From SZUA-36 sp963801195 (GTDB lineage: Bacteria > Pseudomonadota > Gammaproteobacteria > Xanthomonadales > SZUA-36): a stretch of 64,000 nt of DNA. The position numbers and the translations under genes are program-made. Location of the stretch: the NCBI GenBank assembly GCA_963801195.1, contig CAWDDX010000007.1, positions 682,001 through 746,000 of the forward strand. Reading direction: 5' to 3'. The notes under the pieces were generated by a model. That model saw only the letters and a program-made list of their open reading frames with translations, had not been told where the DNA came from and did no database searches. Below, in pieces: positions 28,352-36,459 of the stretch (the first letter of the stretch is position 1; each line of letters begins with the position of its first letter).

Positions 28352-28489
28352 CTAGTCGAAAAGCGGCTAGCCGCAAGGTATGCCCCGCCTGGGTAGCCAT
28401 TCTACCTCAGGGGGGCACAACGCAGCGGATGACTACTCCCGGGCGTCCTGCCCTTTGCGGCACCTGTGCAATGACCACTTTTCGACTGG
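28352..28489 (+). ncRNA. Candidate structured RNA / leader element upstream of galU
   Basis: A 138-base segment can fold into a closed multi-branch structure. A 15-base closing helix pairs 28352-28366 with 28475-28489 (14 pairs including one G-U, one mismatch). A second helix pairs 28371-28378 with 28452-28460. A long hairpin spans 28381-28417: TGCCCC with GGGGCA, then CCTGGGTAG with CTACCTCAGG, loop CCATT. GGGC/GCCC at 28441-28453 is a further possible hairpin. It does not match the SRP, RNase P, tmRNA or common riboswitch cores I know. The strand is assumed from the flanking plus-strand genes. It could be a cis leader of galU, a separate small RNA, or a palindromic repeat. Confidence 0.5.
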
Positions 28490-28507
28490 CCCGGAAGGAG
28501 GATGCCT

Positions 28508-28546
28508 GTGAAAGCACTATCAATTGCGATGCGGTACACTAGATGA
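28508..28546 (+). CDS. Possible 12-codon leader peptide overlapping galU
   Basis: GTG at 28508 sits 6 bases after a near-perfect Shine-Dalgarno (AAGGAGG, 28495-28501) and opens a 12-codon frame, MKALSIAMRYTR, whose TGA overlaps the galU ATG (ATGA at 28543-28546). galU itself has no visible ribosome site. The arrangement fits translational coupling of galU to a mini-ORF. Without comparative data it may equally be chance. Confidence 0.35.
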   Translation: MKALSIAMRYTR

Positions 28547-29433
28547 CTGACTTAGCGCACATCAGGAAGGCCGTTTTTCCTGTAGCCGGACTTGGTACCC
28601 GTTTCCTTCCGGCGACCAAGTCAATTCCCAAGGAAATGTTACCGATCGTCGACAAACCCCTGATTCAGTATGCCGTGGAGGAAGCAGTCGAGGCGGGTAT
28701 TGAAACCATCATATTTGTAACCAGTCGAAAAAAAACCGCGATTCTCGATCATTTCGATCCCGATTGGGAACTGGAGAATTATTTACTCAAGCAGGGAAAC
28801 GAGGAACTGCGTTCGCGTATACACAACATCATCCCGGCACACGTTTCAACACAATACGTCATCCAGGAAAAGGCGCTGGGGCTGGGGCATGCCGTGTGGT
28901 GCGCAAAAAAGCTGGTCGGAAATGAACACTTCGCCGTACTGCTGGCCGATGACCTGATTCGTAGCCCTGCACGTGGATGTCTGAAGCAGATGGTTGATGA
29001 ATATCACGCGACCGGTGCAGGCAGCCTGGGTGTCGAAGAAATCCCCGCTTCGATGACAGAACGCTATGGCGTCGTGTCGGTGCAAGTGGATGCGTCCGGC
29101 CGTAATTACATCCGTGAAATTGTGGAAAAACCGGTGCCGGAAAAAGCGCCATCCAACCTGGGCGTAGTGGGCCGTTACATCCTGCCGGGAGAAATATTCA
29201 CATTGCTTGAATCCGTGCGTGCCGGGGTTGGTGGTGAAATTCAACTGACCGATGCGATCTTCCAGTTACTCAAGACACACCCACTGCTGGCGCACCGTTT
29301 TGAAGGTGTACGCTATGATTGCGGCAGCCGACAGGGGTTTATACGAGCCACCGTCGATTACGCGTTAGAGCACGCTGATCTGCGTGAAGACCTGCTGACT
29401 TATTTTGATACAGTAAAAAACCTGCCGGATTGA
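28543..29433 (+). CDS. galU: UTP--glucose-1-phosphate uridylyltransferase
   Basis: Makes UDP-glucose for surface polysaccharides. The 296-residue protein carries the nucleotide-binding AGLGTRFLPATKSIPKEML, IVDKPLIQYAVEEA and the EIVEKP segment typical of bacterial GalU. ATG 28543 has no good ribosome site of its own but overlaps the stop of a short upstream frame. A folded element lies just before it. The TGA shares a base with the next gene's ATG. Confidence 0.95.
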   Translation: MTDLAHIRKAVFPVAGLGTRFLPATKSIPKEMLPIVDKPLIQYAVEEAVEAGIETIIFVTSRKKTAILDHFDPDWELENYLLKQGNEELRSRIHNIIPAHVSTQYVIQEKALGLGHAVWCAKKLVGNEHFAVLLADDLIRSPARGCLKQMVDEYHATGAGSLGVEEIPASMTERYGVVSVQVDASGRNYIREIVEKPVPEKAPSNLGVVGRYILPGEIFTLLESVRAGVGGEIQLTDAIFQLLKTHPLLAHRFEGVRYDCGSRQGFIRATVDYALEHADLREDLLTYFDTVKNLPD

Positions 29434-30488
29434 TGCCCGTTCGACCTCAACCCCATTGGCCGAAGGGCAAAGTTGTCTGTTTCCGGCACCGTTCGGAAGT
29501 TCTGCTGGATAATATCTGGTCAGATCCTGCGGAGCGCGAATTTCACGTCTATCTGCCTCCGGATTATTCCGAATCGAGTGGGGCCTTTGTTGCCTTGTGG
29601 GATTTTGCCGCATTCAGTAATTCTGGCCCGGGTCATCTCAACTGGAGAAACCAGGGTGAAAATCTGCCGCAACGGTTGGACCGTTTGATCGGAAGTGGTG
29701 CAATGCCGCCGGTGGTCGTGCCCATGCCGGATTGTTACAGTTCGCTGGGGGGGAACCAATATGTCAATTCGCCGGCGGTTGGGAGATACGCGGACTACGT
29801 GGTGGATGAACTGGTTCCATTTCTGTCCAGGCATGTCAACGTCATCGATCACCGTGATGGCCGCGGTGTTTTCGGCAAATCGTCCGGCGGTTATGGTGCA
29901 CTGGTGCATGCAATGAATTACCCCGACACGTGGGGTGGATTGGCAGCACATGCCGCTGACATCGGATTCGATTGGGTTTACCGGCCCAGCTTTCCTCGTG
30001 TCGCTGCCGTATTGTCTGCTTTCGGCGGTGATCCCTACCGGTTCCTGGAAAACTTTTGGAGCAATGACTCACCGGGCTCAGCCGACTATACGGTGTTGAT
30101 TACGCTGGCCATGGCAGCCAGTTACGATCCGGGTGATGATAAGGAAAACGCGATCCAGCTGCCATTTGACCTGTACACATGTGAAATGAACATGAAACGC
30201 TGGGAGCGGTGGTTGTCCCATGACCCATTGAATCTGCTTGATTCGCATGTCGAGCAACTTTCTTCACAGCACTTGATCTATATCGATGTTGGCAATCGTG
30301 ATCAATACAATATCCAATTCGGTACCCGTGAATTTTGCCGGCGTCTTGAAATACGGGGTGTCGGACACCATTTCGAAGAATTCGAAGGCAGCCATTCAGG
30401 CATGGACTGGCGTTTGGATATTTCATTGCCTAAACTGGCCGGTGCCCTGTACTCGGCTTCCGGGGTCGATGACCCGGCTGTTAAATGA
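29433..30488 (+). CDS. Alpha/beta-hydrolase, putative esterase family
   Basis: The 351-residue protein resembles the esterase D / enterochelin esterase-like group: FHVYLPPDY opening strand, a nucleophile elbow FGKSSGGYGAL (Ser of GKSSG near residue 150), and a late His in GVGHHFEEFEGSH. There is no clear signal peptide. It overlaps galU by one base, so it is probably co-transcribed. The natural ester is unknown; acetylated sugars or glycans would suit the neighbourhood (inference). Confidence 0.75.
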   Translation: MPVRPQPHWPKGKVVCFRHRSEVLLDNIWSDPAEREFHVYLPPDYSESSGAFVALWDFAAFSNSGPGHLNWRNQGENLPQRLDRLIGSGAMPPVVVPMPDCYSSLGGNQYVNSPAVGRYADYVVDELVPFLSRHVNVIDHRDGRGVFGKSSGGYGALVHAMNYPDTWGGLAAHAADIGFDWVYRPSFPRVAAVLSAFGGDPYRFLENFWSNDSPGSADYTVLITLAMAASYDPGDDKENAIQLPFDLYTCEMNMKRWERWLSHDPLNLLDSHVEQLSSQHLIYIDVGNRDQYNIQFGTREFCRRLEIRGVGHHFEEFEGSHSGMDWRLDISLPKLAGALYSASGVDDPAVK

Positions 30489-30511
30489 CACTGTATAAAA
30501 TTGGAAACTTG

Positions 30512-31093
30512 ATGATTGAAATAACAAAAAGCGCCCAGGAATATTTTGCGAGATTGATCGCACAACAGGAGATGGATGACGTCGGTTTGCATCTGGCGGT
30601 GCTAAAGCCGGGAACCCCGCTGGCTTCCTGTGATTTGCAGTTCCATGTCCGGGGCCAGTCTGGTGAAGAGGAAATCGAATTCAAATACGATGATTTCAAC
30701 CTGTATATCCCGGCCGGCAGCGAACAATGGCTGGAACAGGCAAAAATTGATTTTGAGAAAACCGATGCCGGTGCACAGTTGACAATCAAGGCACCGGGTA
30801 TCAAGGGTAACAAGCCGGATGATTCGGAAAGCCTGGAGACAAAAATTGCCTGGGTCTTGCAATCCGAAATCAACCCCGGATTGGCATCCCACGGCGGCAG
30901 GGTTTCATTGGAGTTGATAACGCCTGAAAACGAAGTGGTGTTGCGATTTGGTGGTGGATGTCACGGTTGCGGCATGGTCAACGTCACACTGCAGGAGGGC
31001 ATCGAAAAGACCTTGAAAGAGTACTTCCCTGAAGTCAAGGCTGTTATCGATGCCACCGACCACGCCAGCGGCAGCAATCCGTATTACAAGTAA
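30512..31093 (+). CDS. nfuA: Fe/S biogenesis protein NfuA
   Basis: Carrier that delivers 4Fe-4S clusters to target enzymes. The 193-residue protein has an N-terminal A-type-like domain lacking the cluster cysteines, and a C-terminal Nfu domain with the CxxC motif GGGCHGCGMVNVTL. The length matches E. coli (191). Start 30512 (MIEITKSAQEYF) fits the family; an in-frame ATG at 30485 would add nine residues. The ending SNPYYK resembles the E. coli end. Confidence 0.93.
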   Translation: MIEITKSAQEYFARLIAQQEMDDVGLHLAVLKPGTPLASCDLQFHVRGQSGEEEIEFKYDDFNLYIPAGSEQWLEQAKIDFEKTDAGAQLTIKAPGIKGNKPDDSESLETKIAWVLQSEINPGLASHGGRVSLELITPENEVVLRFGGGCHGCGMVNVTLQEGIEKTLKEYFPEVKAVIDATDHASGSNPYYK

Positions 31094-31161
31094 GCACCGG
31101 TCTTAGGTATCCGGGGTGCGGGCACCTGTGGTCGCACCAACCCGTGCGTGGTTGCCTGTTT

Positions 31162-31494
31162 CTACCTGTGCTGGATTTCAGTAAGGCCTTGCTGGCTCGC
31201 GTACCACGCGGAAATGTCTTCGATGTCCGCATCGCTCAGGTTGGCGGCGAATCCATTCATAATGGCATTTTGGCGGCTCCCATCACGGAAGCTGCGCAAG
31301 GATTTGGCCAGGTAATCTGCATGTTGTCCGCCGAGGTTGGGGTATATGGGTTGAACGCTTTTTCCCGTTGCGCCATGACACGCCTGGCATACCGCAGACT
31401 TGCTCTGCCCTGCGGCAGCATTGCCCGCAGAGAATGCGATGGCCGGAATAAAGGAAATCAGGGCAACGGCGAGACTGATGTGGGTCTTTTTCAT
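31162..31494 (-). CDS. Monohaem class I cytochrome c, periplasmic
   Basis: The 110-residue protein has a signal peptide (KKTHISLAVALISFIPAIAF) and one haem site CQACH; a Met in NAIMNGFAANLSD is the likely sixth ligand. The fold resembles cytochrome c553/c4 domains (PNLGGQHADYL). Start 31494 lies one base after the stop of the preceding cytochrome gene; an earlier ATG at 31506 overlaps that gene. It is convergent with nfuA. The two adjacent cytochromes look like the halves of dihaem cytochrome c4 encoded separately. Confidence 0.85.
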   Translation of the reverse strand: MKKTHISLAVALISFIPAIAFSAGNAAAGQSKSAVCQACHGATGKSVQPIYPNLGGQHADYLAKSLRSFRDGSRQNAIMNGFAANLSDADIEDISAWYASQQGLTEIQHR

Positions 31495-31495
31495 T

Positions 31496-31828
31496 TTATT
31501 CGGCATCCGCATTCGGTGTCTGTTTCTCAAGATAGGTGGCAATATCTTCCATGTCCTGATCGGACAGGGCCTCGGCCTGCAGGGACATCGTTTTATGCTG
31601 GCGTTCGCCGGATTTGAAAGCTTTCAGTGCAATGACCACGTATTCCTTGTTTTGTCCGCCAATGCGGGGAACATGGTAGGTCGGGTAGGTGTTTTGGTAG
31701 TTCACGATTCCATGACAGCCGGTACAGGTGTAAGCCTTGATCTTGCCGGCTTCGTAGTCACCGTCAGCCAAGGCGTGTACGGATGCCAGGCACAATGTCA
31801 AAGAAAACAGAATTTTTCGAATGCGCAT
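31496..31828 (-). CDS. Monohaem class I cytochrome c, periplasmic
   Basis: The 110-residue protein has a signal peptide (RKILFSLTLCLASVHALA), haem site CTGCH, a PRIGGQNKEYV segment parallel to the PNLGGQHADYL of the next gene, and a candidate Met ligand in KTMSLQAEALSD. It is first of the two-gene unit; its stop lies one base before the next ATG. It is probably a soluble electron carrier toward a terminal oxidase (inference). Confidence 0.85.
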   Translation of the reverse strand: MRIRKILFSLTLCLASVHALADGDYEAGKIKAYTCTGCHGIVNYQNTYPTYHVPRIGGQNKEYVVIALKAFKSGERQHKTMSLQAEALSDQDMEDIATYLEKQTPNADAE

Positions 31829-31893
31829 AAAGAGTTACCGCTGCAGGTTCATAAGTAGCGGGCGATTATAACCGCAGAGCCCACGCAAACCAA

Positions 31894-32020
31894 TATGTTC
31901 AGGATGAACGGTACACCGCGGGCGCAGGTACCCATATCCCGGCTTGAGTATTTGGATTCTGGTGGGATAGTTTCTTAAACCCTATGTTCAGGATGCATCG
32001 TTTGCGGCGGGTGCAGGAAA
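31894..32020. repeat. Imperfect repeat pair between the cytochrome genes and dnaE2
   Basis: TATGTTCAGGATG begins at 31894 and again at 31983, each followed about 10 bases later by a GCGGGYGCAGG core. The stretch 31925-31948 also resembles the 43 bp repeat at 1971-2056 (about 20 of 24 bases). No gene is seen in the 214-base gap. Confidence 0.45.
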
Positions 32021-32042
32021 TATACCGCCTGTTTCGATGCTT

Positions 32043-35000
32043 TCAGCAAAAATCCTGCGAACGGGTCTGCAAGCCCTTCATCAATCCCCCAAAATCATGT
32101 AACCGCCGGGCGATCAGGTGGTAAACCTCGCCGTCACTTTCCATCACGCCATCCACGGCGATCAGAGATGCATTGAGAATGGTGCTGCGCTGGGACTTCC
32201 ACAACCGTTGCCAGATGACCACGTTGACGTGCCCGGTTTCGTCCTCAAGGGTCAGGAAGATGGTGCCGTTGGCGGTCATGGGCCGTTGCCGCATGGTAAT
32301 CAGGCCACAGGCGCGGGTCGCAGTGCCGTGTTCCAGTTGCAGCAGTTGTTGCGCCGTCCTGACCCGTCGCCGGCGCAAAACATCCCGTATCAACGCGACA
32401 GGATGACGGCCCAGTGTCAGACCCGTAGCGGCATAATCGGCCCGCAGGTCATCCGTCTCCGAGGCGGGACGGATGGCGGCAACATCATCTCCACGCGCAA
32501 TACCCTTGAGTAAGTCCGCGGGCTGATTTTCCACCGCGGCGACTTCCCAGCGGGCGCGGTGACGGTGGCCTGCGATACCCCTGAGTGCGGCGGCCTCGGC
32601 CAATGCAGCGAGTTCGCGCCGGTTCAGTTGCGCGCGGCTGCAAAGATCCTGTACGCCGGTAAATGGCCCGTTGTTGCGGGCGCTGCTGATGCGTTCGGCA
32701 GCCGATTGCCCAAGCCCTTTGACAAGACGCAGACCCAGACGCAGCCTGGGGACATCTTCAGTACCGCTTGCCAATGCGCAATCCCAATCACTGTAACGGA
32801 TATCCACCGGCAGCACCGTGACACCGTGGCGGCGCGCATCCTGCACCAGTTGTGCCGGTTGATAAAAACCCATGGGTTGTGAATTGAGCAGGGCGCAGGT
32901 GAATGCTGCGGGGTGATGGCGTTTTAACCAGGCGGATACATACACCAGCAAGGCAAAGCTGGCGGCGTGCGATTCCGGGAAGCCGTATTCTCCAAAACCC
33001 TTGATCTGTTCAAATATCTGTTCGGCAAAGCTGCGTTGATAGCCGCGTTCCAGCATGCCGTTAATCAGCCGCATACGCATGTGCTCCATGCCGCCGCGTC
33101 GTGCCCAGGCTGCCATTGAACGGCGTAATGCGTCCGCCTCCGAACCGCTGAAACCGGCGGCGGCCATGGCAATCTGCATGACCTGCTCCTGGAAAATCGG
33201 AACACCCAGTGTGCGCTGCAACACCTTGCGCAGCGCCTCCGATGGGTAGTTCACCGCTTCCACACCGCGTCGACGTTGCAGGTAGGGGTGAACCATATTG
33301 CCCTGTATGGGACCGGGCCTGACAATCGCCACTTCGATGACCAGGTCGTAAAAGCAGGCGGGTTTCAGACGTGGCAACATCGCCATCTGCGCACGCGACT
33401 CGATCTGGAAGACGCCGATGGTATCGGCCTTCTGGATCATGGCGTAGGTTTCAGGGTCCTCGGGGGGGATTGTGTCGAGACTGGGGTCAGAGTAAAAATT
33501 CGACAAGGCAGGATCGGTGTCGTGATGTGCGGGCAACGAATTTTTACTCTGACCCCGGACCAGGTCCAGGCAGCGGTGAATGGCAGTCAGCATGCCCAGC
33601 GCCAGGCAGTCGACCTTGAGCAAGCCCAGCGTCTCCAGGTCATCCTTGTCCCACTGGATGACGGTGCGGTCCGCCATTGAAGCATTTTCCACCGGCACCA
33701 TTGAGGCCAGCGTGTTTTCGGAAATCACAAAACCGCCCACATGCTGGGACAGGTGGCGAGGGAAACCGATCAGGTTCTGTACCAGGTACAACAGTTGCCG
33801 TACCTTCAGGTTATCTGCTGCGAACCCTTGTTCGGCGAGCCGCTGGGAAAACCGCTCCGGTTCGTCCCACCATGACATATTGCGCGCCAACTGGTCGACC
33901 TGGCCTTGGCTGAAACCCAGTGCTTTACCCACATCCCGGATGGCGCTGCGTGGCCGGTAGCTGATCACGGTAGCCGCCAGCGCCGCCCGCTCACGGCCGT
34001 ACTTCCGGTAGATATACTGGATGACTTCCTCGCGTCGTTCATGTTCGAAATCAACATCGATATCCGGCGGCTCATCACGTTCGCGGGAGATGAAACGTTC
34101 GAACAGCATGTTCATCCTTGCCGGATCCACCTCGGTGATACCCAGGCAATAGCAGACGGCCGAATTTGCGGCCGACCCACGTCCCTGGCAAAGGATGTTC
34201 CGGCTGCGGGCAAACTGGACGATGTCGTGTACTGTCAGAAAATAGGACTCGTAGTGCAGATCCGAAATGAGGCGCAGTTCGTGCTCGATCTGTTGCCGCA
34301 GTTCCGTGCCGATCCCACCTGGCCAGCGTTGTCTGATGCCGGCCTCGGTCAGATCCCGCAAATGGGCGGCACTGCTGGTGCCGCGGGGTACCACTTCACG
34401 CGGGTAGCGGTAGCGTAACTGGTCCAGGCGGAAATGACAGCGTTGGGCAATGCGTATGGATTCATCCAGCAGTGCCTGCCGGTACAGTGAAGCCAGGCGT
34501 TGCCGGCTGCGCAGGTGGCGTTCACCGCAGGGCAGGGCGCGGTAACCCAGTTCCGGCAAGGTACAACCCAAGCGGACAGCCGCCAGCAGGTCGTGCAGCA
34601 TACGCCGTGCGCGGGTATGCATTTGCACATCACCACAGGCTGTCACCGGCAAGCCGACAGCTTTTGCAGTATCGACCATGCGCGCCAGTCTCGACCTGTC
34701 GTCAAACCCCAAACAGAGCGAGGCCGCCAGCCAGCCTCTACCGGGAAAGTGCGAGGCCACCCAGTGTGCGGTCAGTACATCGAGCTCCGAGCCATTGACT
34801 TCAGCCCCGCTCGTCCAGGGTTCTGGCAGCCACAGGGCCAGGCAATGGTCGAGGTTGTTCTCGTATGCCTTGTCCGGCAATTCATAATGGCCCTTGGGCG
34901 CATTGCGCCGTCCGCGCGTGATCAGCGTACACAACTGTGCATAACCGGCACTGTCTTCGGCCAGCAGCACTAACCGTGAGCCATTTTCCAGCCTGAACAG

Positions 35001-35231
35001 GCTGCCGCATATGAGTTGGATTTTCCGTCCCTGCTGTTGACAACGCCGCGTTTCTTCAAAGGCGCGCACGATGCCGGCGAGTGAGCATTCATCCGTCAAT
35101 GCAATGGCCTGATAGCCCAGTTCAGCAGCACGGGCAACCAGTTCTTGCGGATGCGAGGCGCCGTGCAGGAAGGTGAAGTTACTGGTACACACCAGTTCCG
35201 CATAGGGGTTGGGTTCGGGGCGTGAAATCAT
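32043..35231 (-). CDS. dnaE2: Error-prone DNA polymerase III alpha-like subunit DnaE2 (ImuC)
   Basis: SOS-induced translesion polymerase. The 1062-residue protein has an N-terminal PHP domain (FTFLHGASHPQELV; IALTDE), the polymerase catalytic PDIDVDF with its Asp pair, a long finger region (TIGVFQIESRAQMAMLPRL) and a C-terminal OB domain (GLITMRQRP; VNVVIWQRLW). A perfect LexA box sits one base upstream of ATG. Residues about 559-583 are an unusual insert encoded by a palindromic repeat (33483-33556), placed before IPPEDPETYAMI; the frame stays open. The usual partners imuA and imuB are not adjacent; an imuB lies near 52 kb. Confidence 0.93.
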   Translation of the reverse strand: MISRPEPNPYAELVCTSNFTFLHGASHPQELVARAAELGYQAIALTDECSLAGIVRAFEETRRCQQQGRKIQLICGSLFRLENGSRLVLLAEDSAGYAQLCTLITRGRRNAPKGHYELPDKAYENNLDHCLALWLPEPWTSGAEVNGSELDVLTAHWVASHFPGRGWLAASLCLGFDDRSRLARMVDTAKAVGLPVTACGDVQMHTRARRMLHDLLAAVRLGCTLPELGYRALPCGERHLRSRQRLASLYRQALLDESIRIAQRCHFRLDQLRYRYPREVVPRGTSSAAHLRDLTEAGIRQRWPGGIGTELRQQIEHELRLISDLHYESYFLTVHDIVQFARSRNILCQGRGSAANSAVCYCLGITEVDPARMNMLFERFISRERDEPPDIDVDFEHERREEVIQYIYRKYGRERAALAATVISYRPRSAIRDVGKALGFSQGQVDQLARNMSWWDEPERFSQRLAEQGFAADNLKVRQLLYLVQNLIGFPRHLSQHVGGFVISENTLASMVPVENASMADRTVIQWDKDDLETLGLLKVDCLALGMLTAIHRCLDLVRGQSKNSLPAHHDTDPALSNFYSDPSLDTIPPEDPETYAMIQKADTIGVFQIESRAQMAMLPRLKPACFYDLVIEVAIVRPGPIQGNMVHPYLQRRRGVEAVNYPSEALRKVLQRTLGVPIFQEQVMQIAMAAAGFSGSEADALRRSMAAWARRGGMEHMRMRLINGMLERGYQRSFAEQIFEQIKGFGEYGFPESHAASFALLVYVSAWLKRHHPAAFTCALLNSQPMGFYQPAQLVQDARRHGVTVLPVDIRYSDWDCALASGTEDVPRLRLGLRLVKGLGQSAAERISSARNNGPFTGVQDLCSRAQLNRRELAALAEAAALRGIAGHRHRARWEVAAVENQPADLLKGIARGDDVAAIRPASETDDLRADYAATGLTLGRHPVALIRDVLRRRRVRTAQQLLQLEHGTATRACGLITMRQRPMTANGTIFLTLEDETGHVNVVIWQRLWKSQRSTILNASLIAVDGVMESDGEVYHLIARRLHDFGGLMKGLQTRSQDFC
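33483..33556. repeat. 74 bp palindromic repeat inserted in frame within dnaE2
   Basis: GGGGTCAGAGTAAAAATTCG at 33483-33502 is repeated as an exact 20-base inverted copy at 33537-33556 around a 34-base loop. The GGGGTCAGAGT core resembles REP-type palindromes that I recall as linked to Y1 (REP-associated) transposases. It codes for an extra Ser/Asp/His-rich stretch in DnaE2 without breaking the frame. Confidence 0.8.
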
Positions 35232-35232
35232 G

Positions 35233-35248
35233 CTGTATATATATACAG
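35233..35248 (-). promoter_or_regulatory. LexA (SOS) box overlapping the dnaE2 promoter
   Basis: CTGTATATATATACAG is a perfect palindrome and an exact match to the gammaproteobacterial SOS consensus CTGT-N8-ACAG. It ends one base before the dnaE2 ATG. On the minus strand TTGCCT lies 16-18 bases before a TATATA inside the box, so transcription would start at or within a few bases of ATG. No Shine-Dalgarno can fit, which suggests a leaderless mRNA. Confidence 0.88.
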
Positions 35249-35399
35249 CAATTTAATAAAAAGGCAAAGCCCGATGAGAGCAAAGACGGTGATTTACGTA
35301 CTGGCACGTCGGTCATTACGGGATAGTCCGGGTCCGGCCAATTAAGCCCGTATTCAGTCAGACACTGATAAGGTGGCGTAACATAAACACTATCGAGTC

Positions 35400-36251
35400 A
35401 TGAACAAACGGGAACCCGCCATGAAGAATCTGTTAAAAATCACTTTCGTTTTAGCCACGCTGGCCAACCCCCCGATTGGCAGTGCTGCCGAGGGCACATG
35501 TTCACCCCTGACGAACGATCCTTACACCATCATACCGCAGGACTGGATTGCGCCGGGGGACTACAAGGTCTGGAATACGGACTGTGGGCATTATGTTTTT
35601 AACTACATCAACCGTCCCGAAGACGCTACCTATCACAATACCGATACCGGTAAGTTTTTTAACTATGGCTTTGCTACCAACACGATCACCGAGCTTGACG
35701 CGGACCAATACAATTTCACGGTCGCAGCACAGATTAACGGTTGGTCACTGGTTCGGTCCGGCGTACACAATTTGTTTGGGGCGGCAATCGAGACGGTGAA
35801 CACCCCGGAAGGGGATGCATTGACAACCATGGTTGCGACCGAAAGCCAGGTAAACTCACGCCACAGTGAGAACCATGCGCCCAAGGTTGGTATCGACACG
35901 GTGCTGTATACGGCACATGGCGATGATGATTCCGGTATTGGATCGGATAAATATAATGTGAATAGCCGTGCTCACTTCATTTCGGCGACTCCTTCCCAAA
36001 AAGGTGAACATTATGGCTGGGAAACGGGCATCTACGTGTCTCGTTACGGCCTGGGTACGTCGGTTGACCGTAACTTCAAAACCTTGATCGACCTTGAACA
36101 GGTGCCGGATAGCGTTTGCCTGATGACGTTCACACGTAATAACGGAAAAATAGGCTGTCTACGCTACAACATAGAACTGGACCAGATGGAAATCGTGGGG
36201 GACATACACAACAACAGCGATATAAAGGTTTTTCAGACATTCACCGAATAA
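35400..36251 (+). CDS. Secreted protein of unknown function
   Basis: The 283-residue protein starts MNKREPAMKNLLKI; the second Met (35421) may be the true start and gives a compact signal peptide ending near SAA. The mature part is polar and aromatic-rich (DCGHYVFNYINRP, HYGWETGIYVSRYG) with few cysteines, and looks beta-rich. I recognise no family and see no catalytic motif. It stands alone, divergent from dnaE2 beyond the LexA box, which could in principle affect both sides. Confidence 0.7.
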   Translation: MNKREPAMKNLLKITFVLATLANPPIGSAAEGTCSPLTNDPYTIIPQDWIAPGDYKVWNTDCGHYVFNYINRPEDATYHNTDTGKFFNYGFATNTITELDADQYNFTVAAQINGWSLVRSGVHNLFGAAIETVNTPEGDALTTMVATESQVNSRHSENHAPKVGIDTVLYTAHGDDDSGIGSDKYNVNSRAHFISATPSQKGEHYGWETGIYVSRYGLGTSVDRNFKTLIDLEQVPDSVCLMTFTRNNGKIGCLRYNIELDQMEIVGDIHNNSDIKVFQTFTE

Positions 36252-36285
36252 GTTCGAAGTCGTGTACGCCTTTCCAGGGCCAAGT

Positions 36286-36459
36286 TTGGTCTTAGTGCAT
36301 AAGGATGAAGTATAATCAGGATGCTGCTTTATGATGCCCGGTATAGATGAACCCACCTGACACAGGAGGTTACCGGTCCGGGAAGATCAGCCAGCAGGGT
36401 TAACCTGCATCGCAGGATGGTAACAAACAGGACTTGATCCGGGGAGGACAGGTACCACT
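36286..36459 (+). promoter_or_regulatory. Promoter and structured leader of the CoA operon
   Basis: TTGGTC (36286-36291) and a perfect TATAAT (36311-36316), spaced 19 bases, would start a leader of about 135 bases. Within it AACC-ACCTG can pair with CAGGAGGTT, and CCTGC-ATC-GCAGG forms a hairpin flanked by GTTAAC/GGTAAC. Strong GGGGAGG lies about 11 bases before the first ATG. The promoter is a fair match; any regulatory role of the leader is inference. Confidence 0.45.

Noticed and set aside
28484..28506. Resemblance of GGCCCGGAAGGAGGATGCC to the SRP (4.5S) RNA core
   Set aside because: The asymmetric loop after GGAA and the matching opposite strand are missing, and the purine-rich part is better read as a ribosome site.
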